Under the pieces are notes generated by a model. That model made no database searches and was not told the origin of the DNA. It saw only the letters and a list, made by a program, of their open reading frames with translations. The translations under genes were made by a program, and so were the position numbers. Positions 27,601 to 42,600 of a stretch of 64,000 nt of DNA are shown one piece after another. The stretch covers positions 12,161,722 to 12,225,721 of the forward strand of contig OZ037766.1 of the NCBI GenBank assembly GCA_964035545.1. Direction: 5' to 3'. Positions within the stretch are counted from its first letter, which is position 1. Each line of letters begins with the position of its first letter. This DNA comes from Bugula neritina. Its lineage: Eukaryota > Bryozoa > Gymnolaemata > Cheilostomatida > Bugulidae.

Positions 27601-30600
27601 AGGTAGGGTTTCAGAGCCTCACACCAGATTTTGTCAGAATCTGTACTATGCCAAAACTTAGTTGACTTAAGTAAATGTACCATCGGAAGAATGTTTAGTA
27701 GTGCACATATATATTATGTTATATAACTTTGCTTTATCTTTCAACTACATGCTTTTGTAACTTTTTATACAATTAAATATTGTTACTGAGTCACTAAGTC
27801 TTCATTTTTGACTGCGGATAAGATGTTATAATGTCAACTACAGTTCATGTCTTGCCATACCTAATAGCTGTAGTGAGTATATATCTATATGTGAATCGTG
27901 CATTCTCTTACTATTGTCAGAGTCAGCATCTATGTACAATATTTGTCTCTAGATTTCATAGTGTTATCATCATTTATATTATTGGTAATTGCACCTAATA
28001 AATCTACAATGTAATTCATTGCAAGTCAACATCATCTTGTTACATATCATTACACTTCATAATGCCAACAAGAAACAAAAACATATAACAGTTGATCAAT
28101 TTGAATTTTTATTTAATTCAAAATTGTAACTATTATACTTCTATAGGTACTGGAGAACATGCATCTCTGAATGGAATGAATATTGGTAGTATTAGACATG
28201 CTTCAGATATTAAAACTGGAAATGTTACTCCACAATCTCAAGGAATACTAACTGAACAAACAGATATTACTTTACTGCATGTCTTTTTATTTGCTTAATT
28301 TTTCAGTAAAAACTGTTATTTAACTTAATTAAAATGCAACCATTTAACATATTTTCAATTAAAGCTTTTAACTATTTAATTTATTTGAATTGAACTTATT
28401 TTATATTATTTCATAGGTACTGGAGAACATGCATCTCTGAATGGAATGAATATTGGTAGTATTAGACATGCTTCTGATATTAGAACTGAGAGTGTTACTC
28501 CACAATCTCAAGGAATACTAACTGAACAAACAGGTATAACTTAGCTAAATGTAAGATTGTTGGTTTCAATCATGTATAAATGTATTTTTTCCAGTCAAAA
28601 TATATTCATGCTCATGTCTTTCTACAGGTACAGGTGGTCACGCTTCCCAGAAAGGAATGAATATGGGTTACACTTGGCATGCTGGTGATCATCCCTTAGA
28701 CAAATTGTCTCAAGAATCACAAGGAATTCTACACCATCAAACTGGTACTGGAGAGCATGCATCTCTGAATGGAATGAATATTGGTAGTATAAGACATGCT
28801 TCTGATATTAAAACTGAGAATGTTACTCCACAATCTCAAGGAATACTAACTGAACAAACAGGTATAGTTTTGCTGTATGGAAAATACTTCGGTTTCATTT
28901 TACTCTATTTAAACTGATTATTCATTAATTTTTTTATAATGCATTATTTTATTATATTTTTATAGGTACTGGAGAACATGCATCTCTGAATGGAATGAAT
29001 ATTGGTAGTATTAGACATGCTTCTGATATTAAAACTGAGAATGTTACTCCACAATCTCAAGGAATACTCACTGAGCAAACAGGTATAACTTAGCTAAATG
29101 TAAGATTGTTGGTTTCAATCATGTATAAATCTATTTTTCCAGTCAAAATATATTCATGCTCGCGTTTTTCTACAGGTACAGGTGGTCACGCCTCCCGGAA
29201 AGGAATGAATATGGGTTACACTTGGCATGCTGGTGATCATCCCTTAGACAAACTGTCTCAAGAATCACAAGGAGTTCTACATCATCAAACTGGTACTGGA
29301 GAACATGCATCTCTGAATGGAATGAATATTGGTAGTATAAGACATGCTTCTGATATTAAAACTGAGAATGTTACTCCACAATCTCAAGGAATACTAACTG
29401 AACAAACAGGTGAAATAATAATTGGTTTATTTTGTAGTTGTTTGTTGTTGATTAACTTGGACTTGTTTTTTCGGCGGACATCCTCTCACTTTTCCTTTTG
29501 TTTTACATTACTTTTAACAAACAGTCTAAGTTCATGATTTTGCATCCTGCACACTACGTTGTGGCACTACTTCTTAGCTTTTATCATACAATAACCTAAA
29601 GGAGCTTAAATCTTTGCTTTTTAATAATTAACTCACTGACATAGAGTCAATTTTCTGTCTGCAAGTGTTTTGGCACAATATTCCCGGGTAGGAAGTTGAA
29701 ACTAGAGTCATTCATCTTGTAAATTGTTCTCTCTCTTTAGTAAGCTGAAACATGATTTACTAGACATCAACAGTAAGGAACAGAAAATAAATAAAACTGA
29801 GTTAGCACAAACAAATAACAGAAACTCATGATTTGGTTTGTCATTGTAACTATTTAACATCTCAGTTATTGGTACCGACGATGCTTCAAAAAGTAAACAG
29901 TAGCAACAAAGTGGTAGGCGAGCATTCATAAGTTGTCTTTCCTTAATTTATCCTTCAACAATTTGCATATTTGAAATGGGTCCTCTCATATGACATCAGG
30001 ACATATGAGGTGTGGCTGTGCATTACCAATTTTTTTAGAAGGCTGTTTCAAGGCTCTCAGTAAAGTCATGAGCTCTATGCCGCTGCCTTGCTTTAAGGTA
30101 TTCATTGGTGTAGCTAAGTTTTCCTTTTTTGTTTCCCTGTTTTTTACGTATGTAATTTTGCATTATTCCTGAAACATTTGCAGAATGGTTGAATTACAAA
30201 GTTGATCTACATTATCATTTAGTCAAAGACTGAATGTATGTGTGATTTTATATGGCTTTGGCGGAAAAACTTTAATTGTAAAAAAAAACTCTTGAATACA
30301 AAAATTGGTGGGCCCAGTTGTAATGAATATGGTGAAAATGATTATTGGGGGAAGTTGTACATGATTCAAAGGGCTTCAACTAGCCCCAACACTGTCACGG
30401 TACAAATTATTGGCATTGTCTGCTGTGAATGAGATATCTATGCAACTTTAAGTTATTGGCCAGCTTTGAAACCATGTTTGCGACACTTGGCTGAGTTCAC
30501 TAGACTGGGCTCTTAAAACTTGAGAGGCAATGTAACTTTTTATGAAACTTATTTATTAGTTTGCTCATTTATTATGCAAAGAATGTGACAAAATATTTGC

Positions 30601-33600
30601 TAGTCTGAAACTTCTGCTTTGATTCTATATATTTCGAGGCACCTGAGAGTGCGCCTAGAAAGGAGGTAAAATAGTACAATGATTAACAGGAAAACATTTT
30701 GAGCATATATTTCAATTAGCCCTGTGGTTCAACTAATCCCACTTTTCTCTATAAGTGAAGTTTACTAGTTTAGGAATACTCACCCAACAAAGAAGTGAAT
30801 GCTCGTGTTACGGCTCTAAGTCTCATTGATGTATGAATGTAATTTCTCAGTTAAAATGTATTAATGACTGTGTCTTTTTACAGGGACAGGTGGTCATGCT
30901 TCCCAGAAAGGAATGAATATGGGTTACACTTGGCATGCTGGTGATCATCCCTTAGACAAATTGTCTCAAGAATCACAAGGAATTCTACACAATCAAACTG
31001 GTACTGGTGAACATGCTTCCCAAAAAGGAATGTCAATTGGTAAAGTGAGAATGGCAGCTGACACTCCCGCTGATGAAATGGCAATGGAATCTCAAGGTGT
31101 TCTCCACTCTCAAACTGGCACTGGGGAACATGCTTCTCAAAAAGGCATGAATATGGGCTATACGTGGCATGCTGGTGATCATCCCTTGGACAAATTGTCT
31201 CAAGAATCACAAGGAATTCTACACCATCAAACTGGTACTGGTGAACATGCTTCTCAAAAAGGAATGTCAATTGGTAAAGTGAGAATGGCAGCTGACACTC
31301 CCGCTGATGAAATGGCAATGGAATCTCAAGGTGTTCTCCACTCTCAAACTGGCACTGGGGAACATGCTTCTCAAAGAGGCATGAATATGGGCTATACTTG
31401 GCATGCTGGTGATCATCCCTTAGACAAATTGTCTCAAGAATCACAAGGAATTCTACACCATCAAACTGGTACTGGTGAACATGCTTCCCAAAAAGGAATG
31501 TCAATTGGTAAAGTGAGAATGGCAGCTGACACTCCCACTGATGAAATGGCAATGGAATCTCAAGGTGTTCTCCACTCTCAAACTGGCACTGGGGAACATG
31601 CTTCTCAAAGAGGCATGAATATGGGCTATACTTGGCATGCTGGTGATCATCCCTTAGACAAATTGTCTCAAGAATCACAAGGAATTCTACACCATCAAAC
31701 TGGTACTGGTGAACATGCTTCCCAAAAAGGAATGTCAATTGGTAAAGTGAGAATGGCAGCTGACACTCCCACTGATGAAATGGCAATGGAATCTCAAGGT
31801 GTTCTCCACTCTCAAACTGGCACTGGGGAACATGCTTCTCAAAAAGGCATGAATATGGGCTATACGTGGCATGCTGGTGATCATCCCTTAGACAAATTGT
31901 CTCAAGAATCACAAGGAATTCTACACCATCAAACTGGTACTGGTGAACATGCTTCCCAAAAAGGAATGTCAATTGGTAAAGTGAGAATGGCAGCTGACAC
32001 TCCCACTGATGAAATGGCAATGGAATCTCAAGGTGTTCTCCACTGTCAAACTGGCACTGGGGAACATGCTTCTCAAAAAGGCATGAATATGGGCTATACT
32101 TGGCATGCTGGTGATCATCCCTTAGACAAATTGTCTCAAGAATCACAAGGAATTCTACACCATCAAACTGGTACTGGTGAACATGCTTCCCAAAAAGGAA
32201 TGTCAATTGGTAAAGTGAGAATGGCAGCTGACACTCCCACTGATGAAATGGCAATGGAATCTCAAGGTGTTCTCTACTCTCAAACTGGCACTGGGGAACA
32301 TGCTTCTCAAAAAGGCATGAATATGGGCTATACTTGGCATGCTGGTGATCATCCCTTAGACAAATTGTCTCAAGAATCACAAGGAGTTCTACACCATCAA
32401 ACTGGTACTGGTGAACATGCTTCCCAAAAAGGAATGTCAATTGGTAAAGTGAGAATGGCAGCTGACACTCCCACTGATGAAATGGCAATGGAATCTCAAG
32501 GTGTTCTCCACTCTCAAACTGGCACTGGGGAACATGCTTCTCAAAAAGGCATGAATATGGGCTATACTTGGCATGCTGGTGATCATCCCTTAGACAAATT
32601 GTCTCAAGAATCACAAGGAATTCTACACCATCAAACTGGTACTGGTGAACATGCTTCCCAAAAAGGAATGTCAATTGGTAAAGTGAGAATGGCAGCTGAC
32701 ACTCCCACTGATGAAATGGCAATGGAATCTCAAGGTGTTCTCCACTCTCAAACTGGCACTGGGGAACATGCTTCTCAAAAAGGCATGAATATGGGCTATA
32801 CGTGGCATGCTGGTGATCATCCCTTAGACAAATTGTCTCAAGAATCACAAGGAATTCTACACCATCAAACTGGTACTGGTGAACATGCTTCTCAAAAAGG
32901 AATGTCAATTGGTAAAGTGAGAATGGCAGCTGACACCCCCGCTGATGAAATGGCAATGGAATCTCAAGGTGTTCTCCACTCTCAAACTGGCACTGGGGAA
33001 CATGCTTCTCAAAAAGGCATGAATATGGGCTATACTTGGCATGCTGGTGATCATCCCTTAGACAAATTGTCTCAAGAATCACAAGGAGTTCTACACCATC
33101 AAACTGGTACTGGTGAACATGCTTCCCAAAAAGGAATGTCAATTGGTAAAGTGAGAATGGCAGCTGACACTCCCACTGATGAAATGGCAATGGGATCTCA
33201 AGGTGTTCTCCACTCTCAAACTGGCACTGGGGAACATGCTTCTCAAAAAGGCATGAATATGGGCTATACTTGGCATGCTGGTGATCATCCCTTAGACAAA
33301 TTGTCTCAAGAATCACAAGGAATTCTACACCATCAAACTGGTACTGGTGAACATGCTTCCCAAAAAGGAATGTCAATTGGTAAAGTGAGAATGGCAGCTG
33401 ACACTCCCACTGATGAAATGGCAATGGAATCTCAAGGTGTTCTCCACTCTCAAACTGGCACTGGGGAACATGCTTCTCAAAGAGGCATGAATATGGGCTA
33501 TACTTGGCATGCTGGTGATCATCCCTTAGACAAATTGTCTCAAGAATCACAAGGAATTCTACACCATCAAACTGGTACTGGTGAACATGCTTCCCAAAAA

Positions 33601-36600
33601 GGAATGTCAATTGGTAAAGTGAGAATGGCAGCTGACACTCCCACTGATGAAATGGCAATGGAATCTCAAGGTGTTCTCCACTCTCAAACTGGCACTGGGG
33701 AACATGCTTCTCAAAGAGGCATGAATATGGGCTATACTTGGCATGCTGGTGATCATCCCTTAGACAAATTGTCTCAAGAATCACAAGGAATTCTACACCA
33801 TCAAACTGGTACTGGTGAACATGCTTCCCAAAAAGGAATGTCAATTGGTAAAGTGAGAATGGCAGCTGACACTCCCACTGATGAAATGGCAATGGAATCT
33901 CAAGGTGTTCTCCACTCTCAAACTGGCACTGGGGAACATGCTTCTCAAAAAGGCATGAATATGGGCTATACGTGGCATGCTGGTGATCATCCCTTAGACA
34001 AATTGTCTCAAGAATCACAAGGAATTCTACACCATCAAACTGGTACTGGTGAACATGCTTCCCAAAAAGGAATGTCAATTGGTAAAGTGAGAATGGCAGC
34101 TGACACTCCCACTGATGAAATGGCAATGGAATCTCAAGGTGTTCTCCACTGTCAAACTGGCACTGGGGAACATGCTTCTCAAAAAGGCATGAATATGGGC
34201 TATACTTGGCATGCTGGTGATCATCCCTTAGACAAATTGTCTCAAGAATCACAAGGAATTCTACACCATCAAACTGGTACTGGTGAACATGCTTCCCAAA
34301 AAGGAATGTCAATTGGTAAAGTGAGAATGGCAGCTGACACTCCCACTGATGAAATGGCAATGGAATCTCAAGGTGTTCTCTACTCTCAAACTGGCACTGG
34401 GGAACATGCTTCTCAAAAAGGCATGAATATGGGCTATACTTGGCATGCTGGTGATCATCCCTTAGACAAATTGTCTCAAGAATCACAAGGAGTTCTACAC
34501 CATCAAACTGGTACTGGTGAACATGCTTCCCAAAAAGGAATGTCAATTGGTAAAGTGAGAATGGCAGCTGACACTCCCACTGATGAAATGGCAATGGAAT
34601 CTCAAGGTGTTCTCCACTCTCAAACTGGCACTGGGGAACATGCTTCTCAAAAAGGCATGAATATGGGCTATACTTGGCATGCTGGTGATCATCCCTTAGA
34701 CAAATTGTCTCAAGAATCACAAGGAATTCTACACCATCAAACTGGTACTGGTGAACATGCTTCCCAAAAAGGAATGTCAATTGGTAAAGTGAGAATGGCA
34801 GCTGACACTCCCACTGATGAAATGGCAATGGAATCTCAAGGTGTTCTCCACTCTCAAACTGGCACTGGGGAACATGCTTCTCAAAAAGGCATGAATATGG
34901 GCTATACGTGGCATGCTGGTGATCATCCCTTAGACAAATTGTCTCAAGAATCACAAGGAATTCTACACCATCAAACTGGTACTGGTGAACATGCTTCTCA
35001 AAAAGGAATGTCAATTGGTAAAGTGAGAATGGCAGCTGACACTCCCGCTGATGAAATGGCAATGGAATCTCAAGGTGTTCTCCACTCTCAAACTGGCACT
35101 GGGGAACATGCTTCTCAAAAAGGCATGAATATGGGCTATACTTGGCATGCTGGTGATCATCCCTTAGACAAATTGTCTCAAGAATCACAAGGAGTTCTAC
35201 ACCATCAAACTGGTACTGGTGAACATGCTTCCCAAAAAGGAATGTCAATTGGTAAAGTGAGAATGGCAGCTGACACTCCCACTGATGAAATGGCAATGGG
35301 ATCTCAAGGTGTTCTCCACTCTCAAACTGGCACTGGGGAACATGCTTCTCAAAAAGGCATGAATATGGGCTATACTTGGCATGCTGGTGATCATCCCTTA
35401 GACAAATTGTCTCAAGAATCACAAGGAATTCTACACCATCAAACTGGTACTGGTGAACATGCTTCCCAAAAAGGAATGTCAATTGGTAAAGTGAGAATGG
35501 CAGCTGACACTCCCACTGATGAAATGACAATAGAATCTCAAGGTGTTCTCCACTCTCAAACTGGCACTGGGGAACATGCTTCTCAAAAAGGCATGAATAT
35601 GGGCTATACGTGGCATGCTGGTGATCATCCCTTAGACAAATTGTCTCAAGAATCACAAGGAATTCTACACCATCAAACTGGTACTGGTGAACATGCTTCC
35701 CAAAAAGGAATGTCAATTGGTAAAGTGAGAATGGCAGCTGACACTCCCACTGATGAAATGGCAATGGAATCTCAAGGTGTTCTCCACTCTCAAACTGGCA
35801 CTGGGGAACATGCTTCTCAAAAAGGCATGAATATGGGCTATACGTGGCATGCTGGTGATCATCCCTTAGACAAATTGTCTCAAGAATCACAAGGAATTCT
35901 ACACCATCAAACTGGTACTGGTGAACATGCTTCCCAAAAAGGAATGTCAATTGGTAAAGTGAGAATGGCAGCTGACACTCCCACTGATGAAATGGCAATG
36001 GAATCTCAAGGTGTTCTCCACTCTCAAACTGGCACTGGGGAACATGCTTCTCAAAAAGGCATGAATATGGGCTATACTTGGCATGCTGGTGATCATCCCT
36101 TAGACAAATTGTCTCAAGAATCACAAGGAATTCTACACCATCAAACTGGTACTGGTGAACATGCTTCTCAAAAAGGAATGTCAATTGGTAAAGTGAGAAT
36201 GGCAGCTGACACTCCCACTGATGAAATGGGAATGAAATCTCAAGGTGTTCTCCACTCTCAAACTGGCACTGGGGAACATGCTTCTCAAAAAGGCATGAAT
36301 ATGGGCTATACTTGGCATGCTGGTGATCATCCCTTAGACAAATTGTCTCAAGAATCACAAGGAGTTCTACACCATCAAACTGGTACTGGTGAACATGCTT
36401 CCCAAAAAGGAATGTCAATTGGTAAAGTGAGAATGGCAGCTGACACTCCCACTGATGAAATGGCAATGAAATCTCAAGGTGTTCTCCACTATCAAACTGG
36501 CACTGGGGAACATGCTTCTCAAAAAGGCATGAATATGGGCTATACTTGGCATGCTGGTGATCATCCCTTAGACAAATTGTCTCAAGAATCACAAGGAATT

Positions 36601-39600
36601 CTACACCATCAAACTGGTACTGGTGAACATGCTTCCCAAAAAGGAATGTCAATTGGTAAAGTGAGAATGGCAGCTGACACTCCCACTGATGAAATGGCAA
36701 TGGAATCTCAAGGTGTTCTCCACTCTCAAACTGGCACTGGGGAACATGCTTCTCAAAAAGGCATGAATATGGGCTATACGTGGCATGCTGGTGATCATCC
36801 CTTAGACAAATTGTCTCAAGAATCACAAGGAATTCTACACCATCAAACTGGTACTGGTGAACATGCTTCTCAAAAAGGAATGTCAATTGGTAAAGTGAGA
36901 ATGGCAGCTGACACTCCCGCTGATGAAATGGCAATGGAATCTCAAGGTGTTCTCCACTCTCAAACTGGCACTGGGGAACATGCTTCTCAAAAAGGCATGA
37001 ATATGGGCTATACTTGGCATGCTGGTGATCATCCCTTAGACAAATTGTCTCAAGAATCACAAGGAGTTCTACACCATCAAACTGGTACTGGTGAACATGC
37101 TTCCCAAAAAGGAATGTCAATTGGTAAAGTGAGAATGGCAGCTGACACTCCCACTGATGAAATGGCAATGGGATCTCAAGGTGTTCTCCACTCTCAAACT
37201 GGCACTGGGGAACATGCTTCTCAAAAAGGCATGAATATGGGCTATACTTGGCATGCTGGTGATCATCCCTTAGACAAATTGTCTCAAGAATCACAAGGAA
37301 TTCTACACCATCAAACTGGTACTGGTGAACATGCTTCCCAAAAAGGAATGTCAATTGGTAAAGTGAGAATGGCAGCTGACACTCCCACTGATGAAATGGC
37401 AATGGAATCTCAAGGTGTTCTCCACTCTCAAACTGGCACTGGGGAACATGCTTCTCAAAAAGGCATGAATATGGGCTATACTTGGCATGCTGGTGATCAT
37501 CCCTTAGACAAATTGTCTCAAGAATCACAAGGAATTCTACACCATCAAACTGGTACTGGTGAACATGCTTCCCAAAAAGGAATGTCAATTGGTAAAGTGA
37601 GAATGGCAGCTGACACTCCCACTGATGAAATGGCAATGGAATCTCAAGGTGTTCTCCACTCTCAAACTGGCACTGGGGAACATGCTTCTCAAAAAGGCAT
37701 GAATATGGGCTATACGTGGCATGCTGGTGATCATCCCTTAGACAAATTGTCTCAAGAATCACAAGGAATTCTACACCATCAAACTGGTACTGGTGAACAT
37801 GCTTCCCAAGAAGGAATGTCAATTGGTAAAGTGAGAATGGCAGCTGACACTCCCGCTGATGAAATGGCAATGGAATCTCAAGGTGTTCTCCACTGTCAAA
37901 CTGGCACTGGGGAACATGCTTCTCAAAAAGGCATGAATATGGGCTATACTTGGCATGCTGGTGATCATCCCTTAGACAAATTGTCTCAAGAATCACAAGG
38001 AATTCTACACCATCAAACTGGTACTGGTGAACATGCTTCCCAAAAAGGAATGTCAATTGGTAAAGTGAGAATGGCAGCTGACACTCCCACTGATGAAATG
38101 GCAATGGAATCGCAAGGTGTTCTCCACTCTCAAACTGGCACTGGGGAACATGCTTCTCAAAAAGGCATGAATATGGGCTATACTTGGCATGCTGGTGATC
38201 ATCCCTTAGACAAATTGTCTCAAGAATCACAAGGAATTCTACACCATCAAACTGGTACTGGTGAACATGCTTCCCAAAAAGGAATGTCAATTGGTAAAGT
38301 GAGAATGGCAGCTGACACTCCCGCTGATGAAATGGCAATGGAATCTCAAGGTGTTCTCCACTCTCAAACTGGCACTGGGGAACATGCTTCTCAAAAAGGC
38401 ATGAATATGGGCTATACTTGGCATGCTGGTGATCATCCCTTAGACAAATTGTCTCAAGAATCACAAGGAATTCTACACCATCAAACTGGTACTGGTGAAC
38501 ATGCTTCCCAAAAAGGAATGTCAATTGGTAAAGTGAGAATGGCAGCTGACACTCCCACTGATGAAATGGCAATGGAATCTCAAGGTGTTCTCCACTCTCA
38601 AACTGGCACTGGGGAACATGCTTCTCAAAAAGGCATGAATATGGGCTATACGTGGCATGCTGGTGATCATCCCTTAGACAAATTGTCTCAAGAATCACAA
38701 GGAATTCTACACCATCAAACTGGTACTGGTGAACATGCTTACCAAAAAGGAATGTCAATTGGTAAAGTGAGAATGGCAGCTGACACTCCCACTGATGAAA
38801 TGGCAATGGAATCTCAAGGTGTTCTCCACTCTCAAACTGGCACTGGGGAACATGCTTCTCAAAAAGGCATGAATATGGGCTATACTTGGCATGCTGGTGA
38901 TCATCCCTTAGACAAATTGTCTCAAGAATCACAAGGAGTTCTACACCATCAAACTGGTACTGGTGAACATGCTTCCCAAAAAGGAATGTCAATTGGTAAA
39001 GTGAGAATGGCAGCTGACACTCCCACTAATGAAATGGCAATGGAATCTCAAGGTGTTCTCCACTCTCAAACTGGCACTGGGGAACATGCTTCTCAAAAAG
39101 GCATGAATATGGGCTATACTTGGCATGCTGGTGATCATCCCTTAGACAAATTGTCTCAAGAATCACAAGGAATTCTACACCATCAAACTGGTACTGGTGA
39201 ACATGCTTCCCAAAAAGGAATGTCAATTGGTAAAGTGAGAATGGCAGCTGACACTCCCACTGATGAAATGGCAATTGAATCTCAAGGTGTTCTCCACTCT
39301 CAAACTGGCACCGGGGAACATGCTTCTCAAAAAGGCATGAATATGGGCTATACTTGGCATGCTGGTGATCATCCCTTAGACAAATTGTCTCAAGAATCAC
39401 AAGGAATTCTACACCATCAAACTGGTACTGGTGAACATGCTTCCCAAAAAGGAATGTCAATTGGTAAAGTGAGAATGGCAGCTGACACTCCCACTGATGA
39501 AATGGCAATGGAATCTCAAGGTGTTCTCCACTCTCAAACTGGCACTGGGGAACATGCTTCTCAAAAAGGCATGAATATGGGCTATACTTGGCATGCTGGT

Positions 39601-42600
39601 GATCATCCCTTAGACAAATTGTCTCAAGAATCACAAGGAATTCTACACCATCAAACTGGTACTGGTGAACATGCTTCCCAAAAAGGAATGTCAATTGGTA
39701 AAGTGAGAATGGCAGCTGACACTCCCACTGATGAAATGGCAATGGAATCTCAAGGTGTTCTCCACTCTCAAACTGGCACTGGGGAACATGCTTCTCAAAA
39801 AGGCATGAATATGGGCTATACTTGGCATGCTGGTGATCATCCCTTAGACAAATTGTCTCAAGAATCACAAGGAATTCTACACCATCAAACTGGTACTGGT
39901 GAACATGCTTCCCAAAAAGGAATGTCAATTGGTAAAGTGAGAATGGCAGCTGACACTCCCACTGATGAAATGGCAATGGAATCTCAAGGTGTTCTCCACT
40001 CTCAAACTGGCACTGGGGAACATGCTTCTCAAAAAGGCATGAATATGGGCTATACGTGGCATGCTGGTGATCATCCCTTAGACAAATTGTCTCAAGAATC
40101 ACAAGGAATTCTACACCATCAAACTGGTACTGGTGAACATGCTTCCCAAAAAGGTATGTCAATTGGTAAAGTGAGAATGGCAGCTGACACTCCCACTGAT
40201 GAAATGGCAATGGAATCTCAAGGTGTTCTCCACTCTCAAACTGGCACTGGGGAACATGCTTCTCAAAAAGGCATGAATATGGGCTATACTTGGCATGCTG
40301 GTGATCATCCCTTAGACAAATTGTCTCAAGAATCACAAGGAGTTCTACACCATCAAACTGGTACTGGTGAACATGCTTCCCAAAAAGGAATGTCAATTGG
40401 TAAAGTGAGAATGGCAGCTGACACTCCCACTGATGAAATGGCAATGGAATCTCAAGGTGTTCTCCACTCTCAAACTGGCACTGGGGAACATGCTTCTCAA
40501 AAAGGCATGAATATGGGCTATACTTGGCATGCTGGTGATCATCCCTTAGACAAATTGTCTCAAGAATCACAAGGAATTCTACACCATCAAACTGGTACTG
40601 GTGAACATACTTCCCAAAAAGGAATGTCAATTGGTAAAGTGAGAATGGCAGCTGACACTCCCACTGATGAAATGGCAATGGAATCTCAAGGTGTTCTCCA
40701 CTCTCAAACTGGCACTGGGGAACATGCTTCTCAAAAAGGCATGAATATGGGCTATACTTGGCATGCTGGTGATCATCCCTTGGACAAATTGTCTCAAGAA
40801 TCACAAGGAATTCTACACCATCAAACTGGTACTGGTGAACATGCTTCCCAAAAAGGAATGTCAATTGGTAAAGTGAGAATGGCGGCTGACACTCCCACTG
40901 CTGAAATGGCAATGGAATCTCAAGGTGTTCTCCACTCTCAAACTGGCACTGGGGAACATGCTTCTCAAAAAGGCATGAATATGGGCTATACTTGGCATGC
41001 TGGTGATCATCCCTTAGACAAATTGTCTCAAGAATCACAAGGAATTCTACACCATCAAACTGGTACTGGTGAACATGCTTCCCAAAAAGGAATGTCAATT
41101 GGTAAAGTGAGAATGGCAGCTGACACTCCCACTGATGAAATGGCAATGGAATCTCAAGGTGTTCTCCACTCTCAAACTGGCACTGGGGAACATGCTTCTC
41201 AAAAAGGCATGAATATGGGCTATACTTGGCATGCTGGTGATCATCCCTTGGACAAATTGTCTCAAGAATCACAAGGAATACTACATCATCAAACTGGTAC
41301 TGGTGAACATGCTTCCCAAAAAGGAATGTCAATTGGTAAAGTGAGAATGGCAGCTGACACTCCCACTGATGAAATGGCAATGGAATCTCAAGGTGTTCTC
41401 CACTCTCAAACTGGCACTGGGGAACATGCTTCTCAAAAAGGCATGAATATGGGCTATACTTGGCATGCTGGTGATCATCCCTTAGACAAATTGTCTCAAG
41501 AATCACAAGGAATTCTACACCATCAAACTGGTACTGGTGAACATGCTTCCCAAAAAGGAATGTCAATTGGTAAAGTGAGAATGGCAGCTGACACTCCCAC
41601 TGATGAAATGGCAATGGAATCTCAAGGTGTTCTCCACTCTCAAACTGGCACTGGGGAACATGCTTCTCAAAAAGGCATGAATATGGGCTATACGTGGCAT
41701 GCTGGTGATCATCCCTTAGACAAATTGTCTCAAGAATCACAAGGAATTCTACACCATCAAACTGGTACTGGTGAACATGCTTCCCAAAAAGGAATGTCAA
41801 TTGGTAAAGTGAGAATGGCAGCTGACACTCCCACTGATGAAATGGCAATGGAATCTCAAGGTGTTCTCCACTCTCAAACTGGCACTGGGGAACATGCTTC
41901 TCAAAAAGGCATGAATATGGGCTATACTTGGCATGCTGGTGATCATCCCTTAGACAAATTGTCTCAAGAATCACAAGGAGTTCTACACCATCAAACTGGT
42001 ACTGGTGAACATGCTTCCCAAAAAGGAATGTCAATTGGTAAAGTGAGAATGGCAGCTGACACTCCCACTGATGAAATGGCAATGGAATCTCAAGGTGTTC
42101 TCCACTCTCAAACTGGCACTGGGGAACATGCTTCTCAAAAAGGCATGAATATGGGCTATACTTGGCATGCTGGTGATCATCCCTTAGACAAATTGTCTCA
42201 AGAATCACAAGGAATTCTACACCATCAAACTGGTACTGGTGAACATGCTTCCCAAAAAGGAATGTCAATTGGTAAAGTGAGAATGGCAGCTGACACTCCC
42301 ACTGATGAAATGGCAATGGAATCTCAAGGTGTTCTCCACTCTCAAACTGGCACTGGGGAACATGCTTCTCAAAAAGGCATGAATATGGGCTATACTTGGC
42401 ATGCTGGTGATCATCCCTTGGACAAATTGTCTCAAGAATCACAAGGAATTCTACACCATCAAACTGGTACTGGTGAACATGCTTCCCAAAAAGGAATGTC
42501 AATTGGTAAAGTGAGAATGGCGGCTGACACTCCCACTGATGAAATGGCAATGGAATCTCAAGGTGTTCTCCACTCTCAAACTGGCACTGGGGAACATGCT

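Noticed and set aside
29982-30010. Short palindrome around CATATGAC..CATATGAGG
   Set aside because: Arms are short and imperfect; likely chance in AT-rich sequence.
30913-30915. ATG as start codon of the giant array
   Set aside because: The frame is open upstream to a TTTTTACAG acceptor at 30883, and the preceding residues complete a repeat unit, so this Met is internal.
30878-38992. Minus-strand open frame of 2,704 codons
   Set aside because: It is the complement of the repeat array; openness follows from a 117-nt unit that lacks antisense stops. The plus frame matches a known family and has splice sites at exact unit boundaries.
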